Below are positions 1 to 8,881 of a stretch of DNA of 64,000 bases, piece by piece. Origin of the DNA: Bacteroides fragilis. GTDB taxonomy: Bacteria; Bacillota; Clostridia; Lachnospirales; Lachnospiraceae. Both the position numbers and the translations under genes were made by a program. Location of the stretch: assembly GCA_023664485.1 (NCBI GenBank), contig JAMPFK010000001.1:327788-391787 (forward strand), written 5' to 3'. The notes under the pieces were generated by a model. The model worked only from the letters and a program-made list of their open reading frames with translations, had not been told where the DNA came from and made no database searches. Each line of letters opens with the position of its first letter. The first letter of the stretch is position 1.

Positions 1-970
1 CGCCTTTAAAACCGGCTCCCAGCGTCACCGCTGTGAATAACATTTTCAAAAGAAACATTTCCCAGGACACGTTGCCCTCCATGCAGCGGGCGACGATATC
101 GATTCCCGAACCGTTATAAGGCTGGTTTCCGGCATTGCCGGCAAGGAGCGTCAGAACGATGACAATTCCGCCGCCGGCGAGGATTCTGATATAAGGATTG
201 CCCAGAAATTTTTTGTAAAGATGCTCCGACTGATGCAGCAGGACACAGAACAGGATGCTGACCAGTGCGCATAAAATGGCGAGGCCGGAAATTTTGACTG
301 CGGAACCGACCGTAAAAGAAGGAATTTCCTGTAACGGAAAAATTTCCGCTTCCGCGCCAAAAGCGGAAGCAATGGAAAAGGCGATCAGAGAAGCGACTAC
401 GCAGGGGACGAGGGCGGCATAGTGCATGATGCCGACGCTTACGACCTCCATGGAAAAAATAGCCGCGGCCATCGGCGTGCCGAACAGGGCGGAAAAAGCG
501 GCACTCATGCCGCACATCGTCATAACGTGCTTGTCTTTTTCATCAAAATGAAACAGTTTTCCGATTTCGCTGCCGATACTTCCTCCTAATTGAAGCGCGG
601 CGCCCTCCCTTCCGGCAGAACCGCCGAAGAGATGCGTAATCAGCGTGGAAACAAAAATCAACGGCGCCATGCGCAGGGGCAGCTCGTCGCCGGAATGAAT
701 CGAGGAAATCACAAGATTGGTTCCCGTATCATTTTCATCGTGAAGCAGGCGGTAGGCGCCGACAATAAGAATGCCGCCCAGAGGAAGAAAGGCCAGAATC
801 CACGGATGCGCCATGCGCAGCTGCGTTACTTTTGCCATGCAGAAGTAAAAAAGCGTGCCGATAAGCCCTACGGTAATACCGGAGATAACCGCGAAAATGA
901 CCCATTTGACGGAAGTTCTGATTCGCCGCAGATTGTGCTGTATTTTGTGTTTTATAATTTCGTTTGTCAT
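1..970 (-). CDS. CLC-family anion/proton antiporter, 3' end outside window
   Basis: A polytopic membrane protein reads from ATG at 970 leftwards and runs off the window edge, giving about 323 visible residues. It has the CLC helix-F motif GSAGREGAALQLGGS, including the gating glutamate that makes CLC transporters proton-coupled. The helix-D selectivity motif GSGIP of chloride CLCs is replaced by GTNLV. That layout, with IPLRMAPL-like spacing before GREG, resembles the fluoride-exporting CLC-F clade more than chloride channels. The visible residue after GREG is Ala, where I recall Thr in CLC-F, so the substrate is inference. No partner gene is visible in the window. I found no fluoride riboswitch in front of it. 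The family call is firm; fluoride specificity is about even odds. Confidence 0.85.
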   Translation of the reverse strand, partial: MTNEIIKHKIQHNLRRIRTSVKWVIFAVISGITVGLIGTLFYFCMAKVTQLRMAHPWILAFLPLGGILIVGAYRLLHDENDTGTNLVISSIHSGDELPLRMAPLIFVSTLITHLFGGSAGREGAALQLGGSIGSEIGKLFHFDEKDKHVMTMCGMSAAFSALFGTPMAAAIFSMEVVSVGIMHYAALVPCVVASLIAFSIASAFGAEAEIFPLQEIPSFTVGSAVKISGLAILCALVSILFCVLLHQSEHLYKKFLGNPYIRILAGGGIVIVLTLLAGNAGNQPYNGSGIDIVARCMEGNVSWEMFLLKMLFTAVTLGAGFKG

Positions 971-1067
971 GTGTATGGATATCCTTTCTCCACAAATCCT
1001 ATGTCAAATTTAGCATTTTCTCCGCATTTTTTCAAGAGGCATCAGAAGGACAGGATCGTTTGAATTC

Positions 1068-1081
1068 TGACAAAATTGTCA
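1068..1081. promoter_or_regulatory. perfect 14-bp palindrome, candidate operator
   Basis: TGACAAAATTGTCA is a perfect palindrome about 90 bp upstream of the CLC start, in the divergent region between it and the ABC remnant. It could be a dimeric repressor site for the CLC promoter. No matching regulator is in the window. Confidence 0.3.
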
Positions 1082-1097
1082 TAACTTTGTCGTTCTT

Positions 1098-1116
1098 TTG
1101 TAAGAGGATTGTAAGA
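1098..1116 (+). promoter_or_regulatory. direct repeat TTGTAAGA x2, candidate response-regulator site
   Basis: TTGTAAGA occurs at 1098-1105 and 1109-1116, an 11-bp period. This is the usual one-helical-turn spacing of OmpR-class response regulators. A GATAAT -10-like element follows at 1124-1129. The arrangement fits activation of the BceAB/MacB-type ABC gene whose remnant starts at 1187. It may be an orphaned control site. Confidence 0.4.
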
Positions 1117-1186
1117 AATATCTGATAATATAAAAAATGTCCTGATAACAAGGTTTTGAGGAACGGAAAGAGGTGTAAAGATTTTT

Positions 1187-1553
1187 ATGAAAATACTGGA
1201 AGCGCAAAATCTGAAAAATATCATGGCAGTGGAGACGTCCAGGTAAAAGTACTGGACGGCTTGGAATAACACTACCCGAAAGAAAGCCCCGTGATATTGT
1301 TATCGCTGTCTATGCGTATTTCTGATATAACAGACTACCACAATGTACGCACAAGCGACGGCAATATTCCCCATATTGTCGCCGCATTTCTGTATTTATC
1401 GGGAAGTATTACTATAGCACTTTTTAGCACGTTCAAGCGCAAGACGGACGGGAGCCGTTTCTTCTGCTCGTGGCGGCGCTGGCTCTGTTTTTGGCCTGCA
1501 GAAATCTGAAAAAGAAGAGCATTGTGGAGAGACTGCGGGAGACGGAGCAGTAA
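1187..1553 (+). pseudogene. remnant of an ABC transporter operon (ATPase start fused to permease end)
   Basis: From ATG 1187 the frame reads MKILEAQNLKN. After a one-base frame shift it continues YHGSGDVQVKVLDGLE and stops. Together these match the first 30 residues of MacB/BceA-type ABC ATPases (consensus like LKNIYGSGD...ALDG). Near 1431-1553 another frame encodes a hydrophobic segment ending CRNLKKKSIVERLRETEQ and a stop, which looks like the C-terminus of an FtsX-type permease. Everything between, about 2-3 kb in an intact locus, is missing. A Shine-Dalgarno-like GGAAAGAGGTG lies before the ATG. This is an internal deletion plus frameshift, with nothing functional left. Confidence 0.6.
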
Positions 1554-1590
1554 AAAAGCAATTTTTGGAACGATACGGCAATTTAGAGAA

Positions 1591-1620
1591 TTGAGAAAAA
1601 GAGAACGGACATGTTATACT
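1591..1620 (+). promoter_or_regulatory. sigma-A promoter for the DUF5107 gene
   Basis: TTGAGA at 1591-1596 and TATACT at 1615-1620 are separated by 18 bp, about 115 bp before the chosen start. No other gene lies between. Confidence 0.55.
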
Positions 1621-1736
1621 AAAGCTGTAAGGCGGCCATGCTCTGGCGGCGCCTGAATGACCGGCAGATAAAGCTGTAGCCGGGCATATAGCAGAAAATG
1701 TCCGTCAGGATGCAGAGGCATGGAATGGAGGAAATT

Positions 1737-4700
1737 ATGAGCAGTGCAAAAGTCTGGATGGAAAAAGTAATCATACCGACCTATGCGGTCGGCGCGGCGG
1801 AAAAAAATCCCGTTTTCCTGGAGAAACGCGTGTATCAGGGAAGCAGCGGCAAAGTCTATCCTTATCCTACGATCGAAAAAATCAGCAATGAAAAGACGGA
1901 TAAGGAATATACGGCGGTCTGGCTGGAAAACGAATACCTGAAAATCATGGTGCTTCCGGAACTCGGCGGAAGGATACAACGGGCCTGTGATAAGACGAAC
2001 AGATATGATTTTGTTTATTATAACCGTGTAATCAAGCCGGCATTGGTCGGGCTGACAGGCCCGTGGATATCGGGAGGAATCGAATTCAACTGGCCGCAGC
2101 ATCACAGACCGACCACGTTTATGCCGGTGGACTATATGCTGGCGGAAAACGAGGACGGAAGCTGCTGCGTGCTTCTGCACGACGTCGATCAGATGTACGG
2201 TACAAAGGGGCTGATGAAGTTCACCCTGTATCCCGGAAAAGCCTATATCGAGATTACCGGACAGCTTTATAACAGGACATCCATGCCGCAGACTTTTCTC
2301 TGGTGGGCGAATCCGGCGGTTCCGGTCAATGAAAATACCCAGTCGGTCTTTCCGCCGGATGTGCATGCGGTGATGGACCATGGTAAGAGGGATGTTTCCC
2401 GTTTTCCCATCGCAACGGGCATATATTATAAGAAAGATTACAGCGAAGGCGTGGATATTTCCCGTTATAAAAATATCCCGGTGCCTACATCCTATATGGC
2501 AGAAAAATCCAAATATGATTTCGTAGGCGGATACGATTACGGCGCAGGCGCAGGAATCCTGCATGTGGCGGATCATCATATATCTCCCGGTAAAAAACAG
2601 TGGACATGGGGATGCGGCGATTTCGGGAAGGCATGGGACCGGAACCTGACCGATGAAGACGGGCCCTATGTGGAGCTGATGACGGGCGTATATACGGATA
2701 ACCAGCCTGACTTTACCTGGTTAAAGCCTTTTGAGGAAAAGACCTTCAAGCAGTATTTTATGCCTTATAAAGCGGCCGGACAGGTGAAGAACGCCACGAC
2801 GGAAGCGGTCCTTCATCTCTCCTGTGACGGGCGGGGCGCAAAAGTGATCGTCTATGCTACAGGCGTATACGAGCATGCTGAAATCGTGCTGACGGCAGCA
2901 GGGCAGCAGGTGTTGGCGGAAACGGTAAAAATTTCTCCGGTCGATATTTTTGAAAGGGAGATTCGTTTAAGCGATATCCGGGAAGAGGAACTGCATCTGG
3001 CGGTTTACGCGGAGGGACGCTGTCTGGCGGAATACCGCCCCGAAGTGCCGGAAATCACCAAATTGCCGGAACCTGCGAAAGCGGCGAAAGCGCCGGAAGA
3101 GATTATGACAAATGAAGAGCTGTATTTAACGGGGCAGCATATCGAACAGTACCGCCATGCCACCTATCTGCCGGATTCCTATTATCTGGAAGGCTTAAAG
3201 CGCGATTCCGGCGATATCCGAATCAATAATGCCTATGGACTGTTGTTACTGCGGCGGGGATGCTTCGCCGACGCGGAGAAATATTTCCGAAAAGCGCTGG
3301 AGCGGCTGACAGAACGAAACCCCAATCCCTATAACAGCGAATCTTATTATCTGCTGGGGCTTACGCTGTTTTATCAGGGAAAGATGCCCGAATCCTACGA
3401 TTCTTTTTATAAGGCGTCATGGAGCAATGAACAGCAGGAAATGTCGTTCTATTTTCTGGCGGCGATCGATGCGCGGGAGAAAAAATTTGCAAAGGCCTGT
3501 GAGCATATCGAAAAGGCGTTGGTAAAAAATGCTCATAATATCAAGGCGAGAGGGTTAAAGGCTTATCTGCTCCGAAAGTTGGGAAAAGAGGAACAGGCGG
3601 CGGCATGGATCTCGGAAAATCTTGCGCTCGACCCCTTCGATTTTGTATCCTGCAGCGAACAGATTGCTATAAGCGATGAGGAAAGCGGGAAGCTTCGGAC
3701 GGCATTGAACGAAAAGATGCGGGATTTTCAGGAAAACTATCTGATGGCCGCAAGGGATTATGCGGAATTCGGGGCATATGAGGAAGCGCTGGAAATGCTC
3801 GGCGCATGTACGAAGGAATATCCGATGCTGTATTATTACGGGGCCTGCTATGCGGAATGCCTGGGACAGGAGGAACTTGCGAAGGAGCTGCTTATAAAAG
3901 CGGAAAATGCCGCGCCCGATTATTGCTTCCCGAATAAGCTGGAAGATATTGAGGCGCTGCAGTATGCCATCGACAAAGGCTGCATGGCAAGAGCCGCTTA
4001 TTATCTGGGAAACCTGTTCTATGATAAGCTCCGGTGGGATCGGTCGTTGTCCTTATGGGAAAAATCCGCGGAGGCGGACCCGGAATTCCCGACAGTATGG
4101 AGGAATCTGTCGCTGGCTTATTATAATAAAAGAAAAGAGCCGGAAAAGGCAAAGGCGGCGATGGAAAGGGCCTTTGCGCTGGATACCGCGGATGTGCGGA
4201 TTTTTCTGGAGCTGGACCAGCTTTATAAAAAACTGGGACGGACCTTTGAGGAGCGGCTTGCCAATTATGAAAAGCATAAGGAACTGATCGAGGGCCGGGA
4301 CGATTTATACATCGAATATATTACGCTGGTGAATCTGTCCGGCAATCATGAAAAAGCATACGAATGTATAAGAGGACACCGCTTCCATCCCTGGGAGGGC
4401 GGGGAAGGCAGGATCACCGCGCAGTATGTTCTGGCGCTTCTTGAGATGGCCAGGAAAGCGCTTTTGGAGAAACGTTTTGGAGAGGCGGAGAAACTGCTCC
4501 GGGAAGCCCTTGTTTATCCTGAAAATCTGGGAGAAGGGAAACTGGAAGGAACCAGAGACAATCACGTTTATTATCATCTGGGACTGGCGCTGGAAGGACA
4601 GGGCAGGACAGAGGAAGCGAAGGAATGCTTCGAAAAGGCTGTCATCGGTACGGACGAACCGGCAGGCGTTATGTATTATAACGACCAGCCTGCGGATATG

Positions 4701-5045
4701 ATCTTATATCAGGGACTGGCCTGTAAGAAGCTCGGAAAGACGAAAGAGGCGAAATCCCGTTTCTATCGGCTGATCGATTACGGCGAACAGCATTTGGAGG
4801 ATGAGGTGAAGATCGAGTACTTTGCGGTCTCGCTGCCGGATTTCTTAATCTTCGATGAGGATTATACGGCGAGGAACCGCGCGCACTGTTATTACCTGAT
4901 GGCATTAGGCAATATGGGGCTTGGGAACGATGAAAAGGCCGCGGGCTTCCTGAAGGAAGCCGTAAAAATCGAGCCTTCCCATATGATGTGCCGGGTATAT
5001 GGAAACTGGATGCGAGGCGTGGGGCCGATATCGCCTGTCTCTTGA
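1737..5045 (+). CDS. DUF5107 domain protein with C-terminal TPR repeats
   Basis: The protein has 1102 residues from ATG 1737, which has GGAGG five bases upstream; an in-frame ATG at 1698 lacks such a site. Residues about 35-330 match the DUF5107 family, an aldose-epimerase/mutarotase-like fold. The visible block YLKIMVLPELGGRI and the later GGIEFNWPQHHRPTTF are typical. Residues about 430-1085 are a long run of tetratricopeptide repeats (for example AYGLLLLRRGCFADAEKYF). There is no signal peptide, so it is cytoplasmic. Members are generally annotated as possible carbohydrate-active proteins, but the reaction is not established. It stands alone behind its own promoter, without transporter or sugar genes next to it. 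The family call is strong; the function is unknown. Confidence 0.85.
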   Translation: MSSAKVWMEKVIIPTYAVGAAEKNPVFLEKRVYQGSSGKVYPYPTIEKISNEKTDKEYTAVWLENEYLKIMVLPELGGRIQRACDKTNRYDFVYYNRVIKPALVGLTGPWISGGIEFNWPQHHRPTTFMPVDYMLAENEDGSCCVLLHDVDQMYGTKGLMKFTLYPGKAYIEITGQLYNRTSMPQTFLWWANPAVPVNENTQSVFPPDVHAVMDHGKRDVSRFPIATGIYYKKDYSEGVDISRYKNIPVPTSYMAEKSKYDFVGGYDYGAGAGILHVADHHISPGKKQWTWGCGDFGKAWDRNLTDEDGPYVELMTGVYTDNQPDFTWLKPFEEKTFKQYFMPYKAAGQVKNATTEAVLHLSCDGRGAKVIVYATGVYEHAEIVLTAAGQQVLAETVKISPVDIFEREIRLSDIREEELHLAVYAEGRCLAEYRPEVPEITKLPEPAKAAKAPEEIMTNEELYLTGQHIEQYRHATYLPDSYYLEGLKRDSGDIRINNAYGLLLLRRGCFADAEKYFRKALERLTERNPNPYNSESYYLLGLTLFYQGKMPESYDSFYKASWSNEQQEMSFYFLAAIDAREKKFAKACEHIEKALVKNAHNIKARGLKAYLLRKLGKEEQAAAWISENLALDPFDFVSCSEQIAISDEESGKLRTALNEKMRDFQENYLMAARDYAEFGAYEEALEMLGACTKEYPMLYYYGACYAECLGQEELAKELLIKAENAAPDYCFPNKLEDIEALQYAIDKGCMARAAYYLGNLFYDKLRWDRSLSLWEKSAEADPEFPTVWRNLSLAYYNKRKEPEKAKAAMERAFALDTADVRIFLELDQLYKKLGRTFEERLANYEKHKELIEGRDDLYIEYITLVNLSGNHEKAYECIRGHRFHPWEGGEGRITAQYVLALLEMARKALLEKRFGEAEKLLREALVYPENLGEGKLEGTRDNHVYYHLGLALEGQGRTEEAKECFEKAVIGTDEPAGVMYYNDQPADMILYQGLACKKLGKTKEAKSRFYRLIDYGEQHLEDEVKIEYFAVSLPDFLIFDEDYTARNRAHCYYLMALGNMGLGNDEKAAGFLKEAVKIEPSHMMCRVYGNWMRGVGPISPVS

Positions 5046-5112
5046 AGATATCAGGATTTTATGCTAAGTTAAAAGAAGGATAAAGATCTTTGATTCCGAC
5101 GGTTCAGACGAA

Positions 5113-6744
5113 ATGGAGGATGCGGTTTTGGGAATGTTTTTGAATAATCATGTTTCCTGTAAAGCGTACAAAGCAGTGGTGGAAGATATGTATTTTGTTG
5201 ACAAGTCCGAGCTGATTGAAGAATTGTTTCCATTGCTGGGGAGAAAGAATCGATATGTCTGTATTACAAGGCCGCGCCGCTTTGGGAAAACAGTAATGGC
5301 AAATATGGTAGGAGCCTTCTTTGAAAAAACGGAGAGCGCGAAGCTGTTTGATGGACTGGCGGTTGCTCGAAATAAGGCGTACAGGCAGTATTTGAATAAA
5401 TATGATGTTATTTATATTGATTTCAGCCGCGCACCGGAGCTGTGTACATCCTATCATGCGTATATTACCCGTATTATCGACGGGTTAAAAAAAGACATAT
5501 GGAATGCGTTTCCGGATCTGGCGGCAGACAATACAAGGTCGATATGGGATATCCTGCAGGAAGTGAATGAAAAGACGAATACAACATTTATTTTCGTGAT
5601 GGATGAATGGGATGCTGTTTTTCATATGCACTTTATTACGGAAAAAGACTGGAAAGAATATCTCCTGTTTTTAAAATATTTGTTGAAGGATCAGCCTTAT
5701 GTGGAGCTTGCCTATATGACAGGAGTTCTTCCAATAACCAAGTATTCCAGCGGTTCAGAGCTGAATATGTTCGCGGAATATAATATGGTCGAGGCGGAGA
5801 AATTCAGCGTATATTTTGGATTTCGCGATGTGGAAGTCGATAAGCTTTATCAAATTTATAAAGAAACGACAAAGACGCCGGGATTTAGCCGGGATGATTT
5901 GCGCGTCTGGTATGACGGGTATTATACGGCGGTCGGTGAACGGCTGTATAATCCCCGTTCAATTGTTCTGGCATTGACCGATAATCAGCTCCGCAATTAT
6001 TGGACCAGTTCTGGCCCTTATGATGAGATTTTTTATTATATTCAGAACAATGTGAATGCGATAAAGGATGATTTGGCCTTAATGGCGGCAGGAGAACGGG
6101 TATCGGCGGATATCGGACAATATGCGGCAGGTTCTATGGAAATAGATTCAAGAGAGCAGATTTATTCAGCAATGGTCGTATATGGGCTTTTGACATATGC
6201 GGACGGAGAGGTGTTTATTCCAAATAAGGAACTGATGGATCAGTTTAACGAAATGCTGCTGTCGAAAGATTCTCTGGGCTATGTTTATCAACTTGCGAAA
6301 AAGTCGGAGCAGATGTTTCAGGCTACGCTTGCGGGAGATACGAAAACGATGGAAGAAATTCTGCAGTTTGCCCATGATACAGAGTCGCCTATTTTATCAT
6401 ATAATAACGAAGCGGAATTATCCGCAGTAGTGAACCTGTGTTATTTATCCGCACGGAACAGATATCGCGTAGAACGTGAAGAAAAGGCGGGAAAAGGTTT
6501 TGTAGATTTTATTTTTTACCCGGAACGTCCTAAGAATGATTGTCTGATTTTAGAGTTGAAGGTGGATGGTACGCCGGAGGAGGCGATAGCGCAGATTAAA
6601 AATAAAAAATATGCGCTTCGCTTCCAGGGGCAGATCGGTGAAAAAGAAAAGTATACCGGCCGGATATTGGCAGTTGGTATCAGCTATCATAGAAAATCTA
6701 AAAAACATCGCTGCAGGATAGAGATTTTAGACACTTCAAAATAG
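5113..6744 (+). CDS. AAA-ATPase-like protein with PD-(D/E)XK nuclease domain
   Basis: This 543-residue protein is of the AAA-ATPase_like plus PDDEXK_9 type found in many copies in gut Firmicutes and Bacteroidetes. Near the N-terminus RPRRFGKT is the Walker A region and FIFVMDEWDAVF the Walker B. The C-terminal part holds GFVDFIFYP and LILELKVDGTPEEA, the D...ExK core of a PD-(D/E)XK nuclease fold. An alternative start at 5134 (MFLNNHV) would fit the family N-terminus better, but GGAGG at 5115-5119 then lies 14 bases away. Its stop directly abuts the stop of the convergent GH25 gene. Role unproven: defence, mobile-element or housekeeping functions are all possible. Confidence 0.85.
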   Translation: MEDAVLGMFLNNHVSCKAYKAVVEDMYFVDKSELIEELFPLLGRKNRYVCITRPRRFGKTVMANMVGAFFEKTESAKLFDGLAVARNKAYRQYLNKYDVIYIDFSRAPELCTSYHAYITRIIDGLKKDIWNAFPDLAADNTRSIWDILQEVNEKTNTTFIFVMDEWDAVFHMHFITEKDWKEYLLFLKYLLKDQPYVELAYMTGVLPITKYSSGSELNMFAEYNMVEAEKFSVYFGFRDVEVDKLYQIYKETTKTPGFSRDDLRVWYDGYYTAVGERLYNPRSIVLALTDNQLRNYWTSSGPYDEIFYYIQNNVNAIKDDLALMAAGERVSADIGQYAAGSMEIDSREQIYSAMVVYGLLTYADGEVFIPNKELMDQFNEMLLSKDSLGYVYQLAKKSEQMFQATLAGDTKTMEEILQFAHDTESPILSYNNEAELSAVVNLCYLSARNRYRVEREEKAGKGFVDFIFYPERPKNDCLILELKVDGTPEEAIAQIKNKKYALRFQGQIGEKEKYTGRILAVGISYHRKSKKHRCRIEILDTSK

Positions 6745-8454
6745 TTACTGCACGATCAGGTAACTGCTGACCGCGTACACAGTCTGCCCGTTATAGTCAA
6801 GCTGCGACCAGCCGTTGTCGCCGATGGCGGTACGGGTGAGTGTTTCGCCGTTATGAAGCAGGCCGACAATGGTATCGTCGCTCGCGGTGCCTGGTTCTGT
6901 CCGCAGGTTCGTTTCCATTTTGGCCGTTACCTGTTCGTTGACGGGCACATAGACCGGGCCCTGGGGCGGAGCCTGCTGTCCGGTATCTTCCATATCGGTC
7001 GTGAGATAGCTTGTGACCGCATAGAGAGTTTGTCCGTTATAGATGACCCTTGACCAGCCGTTGTGCCCGATACCCGTTCTCGTGGCGGTATCGCCATGCA
7101 CCAGCCTGCCGGCGATGGAATCATCGTTCAGGGTGCTCGGCTCTGTCCGCAGGTTTGTTTCCTGTTTGGCGGTCACAGTCTCGTTTACCTCGGTAAAAAC
7201 AATGCCGATTTCCGGGTTGGCGGCTACCGTTTCCGCAGGCGTTTCGTCTTTCGCTTCGGCTTCCTGCAGATAGCCGAAGTAAGCGACGTTGACATCTGTT
7301 TTCCGGGGAATGCCGGCGACGGTTCCCTGACTGGTATACTGCCACATATCATGACTGCCCGTATAGCTGGAGGAGGCCGTTTCGGGATAAGGCTTCTCCG
7401 GGTATTGCGCTACCCATATCTTATATTTCGATGCGAGCGTATCGGCGTTCCACTGTGCGTTGCCTTCCAGCTCGCCTTTGGAGGCGTAGAACATGGGCGT
7501 ATAGCCCGCCGCGGAAATCTCGTCTAAGAAAGCGCAGGCGAGTTCGGTGCGCTGCGCGGCATCCAGCCCGTATTGTCTGCTGTCCGGCGATTGAAAATCT
7601 TCGCAATTGAAAGCGACCGGATAGGTAATTTTATATTTGGCGATAATGTTTTTAGTAAAGGCGGCCTCCGCTCTGGCTTCCTCCTGTGTAATGGCGGAAG
7701 AAAAGAAGTAGGCGCCTGTTTTAATGCCTGCCGCCTGTGCTTCCTGCATATTATATCTGGCGGCGGGATCCTCGAAAATTTCTCCCGTCGATTTGGCCCG
7801 GTAGCCTACGCGGATCATAGCGAAATCGACGCCGGACGCCTTAACCTGCGCCCAGTCGATCGTGCCCTGATATTTGGAGACATCGATTCCCAGCGTAGTA
7901 TTAGAGGTTTCTCCTTCACCGGTCTTTGCAACCGTTACTTCCGCGCCGCTTTCTTCATTGCCGGCTGCACCGGAGCTTTGCGGATCCCCGGCGTCATCTA
8001 ATGCTCCGACGGAAACCTCTGTCTGGCCGATAGCGCCTGTTTGGCCGGAAACCTCCGTCCCGGCGGGAATTTCCGTCCGGATATCGGAGAGATCAAAAGA
8101 AGGCAGGGGGACGGCAAACGCGGTCTGCAGCGGATTAAGACAGTAAGCGGCGGCTTTCTGTTCTGCATCCGTCCCTTTGAGATAGAATGTAAAAAGAGCC
8201 GCAGCGCCAAGCAGAAGCAGCATTCCTGTTATCGCAATACAGGAGAATATTTTCCTGTCAATGGGAACGCCGAAATCTTCTTTCCAGTCATCTTCGTCGG
8301 CTTCTTCTTCCAGATCTTCCCAGTCCTCGTCCCAATCTTCGTCGAAATCCAGGATATCGTTGAAAATGCGTTCTTTTTGGGCCTGATTTCCGGGAAAAGA
8401 TTTTTTATCGGAGGATGTTCTGCGGGATATATTTTTGCGGGTCTTTTTTTTCAT
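6745..8454 (-). CDS. membrane-anchored GH25 muramidase with two SH3 domains
   Basis: The protein has 569 residues. It starts with a basic then very acidic cytoplasmic segment (1-65) and has one transmembrane helix at about 68-90 (FSCIAITGMLLLLG). A linker leads to a GH25 lysozyme domain at about 186-385, beginning LGIDVSKYQGTIDW. Two bacterial SH3 repeats at about 420-480 and 505-566 share TNLRTEP and a NGWS...YNGQT core. GH25 enzymes cut the glycan strand of peptidoglycan, and SH3 domains bind the wall. The usual catalytic DxE strand reads FNCEDF, so the first Asp is Asn. Such NCE versions are, as I recall, common in clostridial GH25 proteins, but activity should not be assumed. The start ATG has only a weak ribosome-binding site. 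Confidence 0.88.
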   Translation of the reverse strand: MKKKTRKNISRRTSSDKKSFPGNQAQKERIFNDILDFDEDWDEDWEDLEEEADEDDWKEDFGVPIDRKIFSCIAITGMLLLLGAAALFTFYLKGTDAEQKAAAYCLNPLQTAFAVPLPSFDLSDIRTEIPAGTEVSGQTGAIGQTEVSVGALDDAGDPQSSGAAGNEESGAEVTVAKTGEGETSNTTLGIDVSKYQGTIDWAQVKASGVDFAMIRVGYRAKSTGEIFEDPAARYNMQEAQAAGIKTGAYFFSSAITQEEARAEAAFTKNIIAKYKITYPVAFNCEDFQSPDSRQYGLDAAQRTELACAFLDEISAAGYTPMFYASKGELEGNAQWNADTLASKYKIWVAQYPEKPYPETASSSYTGSHDMWQYTSQGTVAGIPRKTDVNVAYFGYLQEAEAKDETPAETVAANPEIGIVFTEVNETVTAKQETNLRTEPSTLNDDSIAGRLVHGDTATRTGIGHNGWSRVIYNGQTLYAVTSYLTTDMEDTGQQAPPQGPVYVPVNEQVTAKMETNLRTEPGTASDDTIVGLLHNGETLTRTAIGDNGWSQLDYNGQTVYAVSSYLIVQ

Positions 8455-8524
8455 GATGTCCGGGCGCCAGCTTTCTTAAATTGATATATTCGGGGTTGAA
8501 CGGGATATTTGTATTATAATTATA

Positions 8525-8540
8525 TTAGGCATTTGCCTAA
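8525..8540. promoter_or_regulatory. inverted repeat TTAGGCA-TT-TGCCTAA, DtxR-like operator candidate
   Basis: Seven-base arms with a two-base centre lie at the predicted transcription start of the leftward promoter at 8545-8573. TTAGG...CCTAA arms recall iron or manganese boxes of the DtxR/IdeR family. No metal-transport gene is adjacent, so the site may be an orphan left after a deletion around the transposase fragment. Confidence 0.4.
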
Positions 8541-8544
8541 ATAA

Positions 8545-8573
8545 TATATAACATACAATTTAAGATGTGTCAA
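8545..8573 (-). promoter_or_regulatory. sigma-A promoter reading toward the GH25 gene
   Basis: On the minus strand TTGACA (8568-8573) and TATATA (8545-8550) are 17 bp apart. Transcription would start in the inverted repeat at 8525-8540 and enter the GH25 gene. Confidence 0.6.
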
Positions 8574-8583
8574 TAAAGATTGC

Positions 8584-8877
8584 CTAGATTTCCGTTCTTC
8601 CGGCTTTCAGCCAATTAACATTCCGCATTTCTCTGACTTTTTCCGGAAAATCGACCTCTTTCCAGACGGAGCGCGTACACTTTTCCTTAGATTCGCATTG
8701 TTTACATGCCATTTTATTTGCATAACGGATATCGCCGTTTTTGCGGGTAGATTTTTTGCGCAGTATTTCCCCGGTCGGGCAGTAAACGCGGTCTTTTTCC
8801 AGGTCTCTTACAAAATATCCTTCCGCCGCCCTCTCTCGCATTTGTTCTTCGGTTAAAATCAAATCGTCTTTTTTCAT
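8584..8877 (-). pseudogene. truncated IS1182-like transposase fragment
   Basis: A 97-residue frame starts four bases after the murG stop. It contains the cysteine-rich linker I associate with IS1182-type DDE transposases: FVRD...VYCPTGEILRKKS, DIRYANKMACKQC and EKCTRSVWKEVDF. An intact enzyme is roughly 500 residues, so both the N-terminal and catalytic parts are missing. The frame has no clear ribosome-binding site of its own, and no terminal inverted repeats could be assigned. I treat it as insertion-sequence debris. The alternative is a small stand-alone zinc-binding protein co-transcribed with murG. Confidence 0.5.
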
Positions 8878-8881
8878 AGGA

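Noticed and set aside
1031..1060. Possible fluoride (crcB) riboswitch before the CLC gene, because the minus strand contains CTGATGCCTCTT
   Set aside because: Only the 3' end resembles the consensus; the conserved GGnGATGG and the pseudoknot partner are absent.
1614..2579. A 321-residue minus-strand frame
   Set aside because: Antisense to the DUF5107 coding region and its promoter; no recognisable protein.
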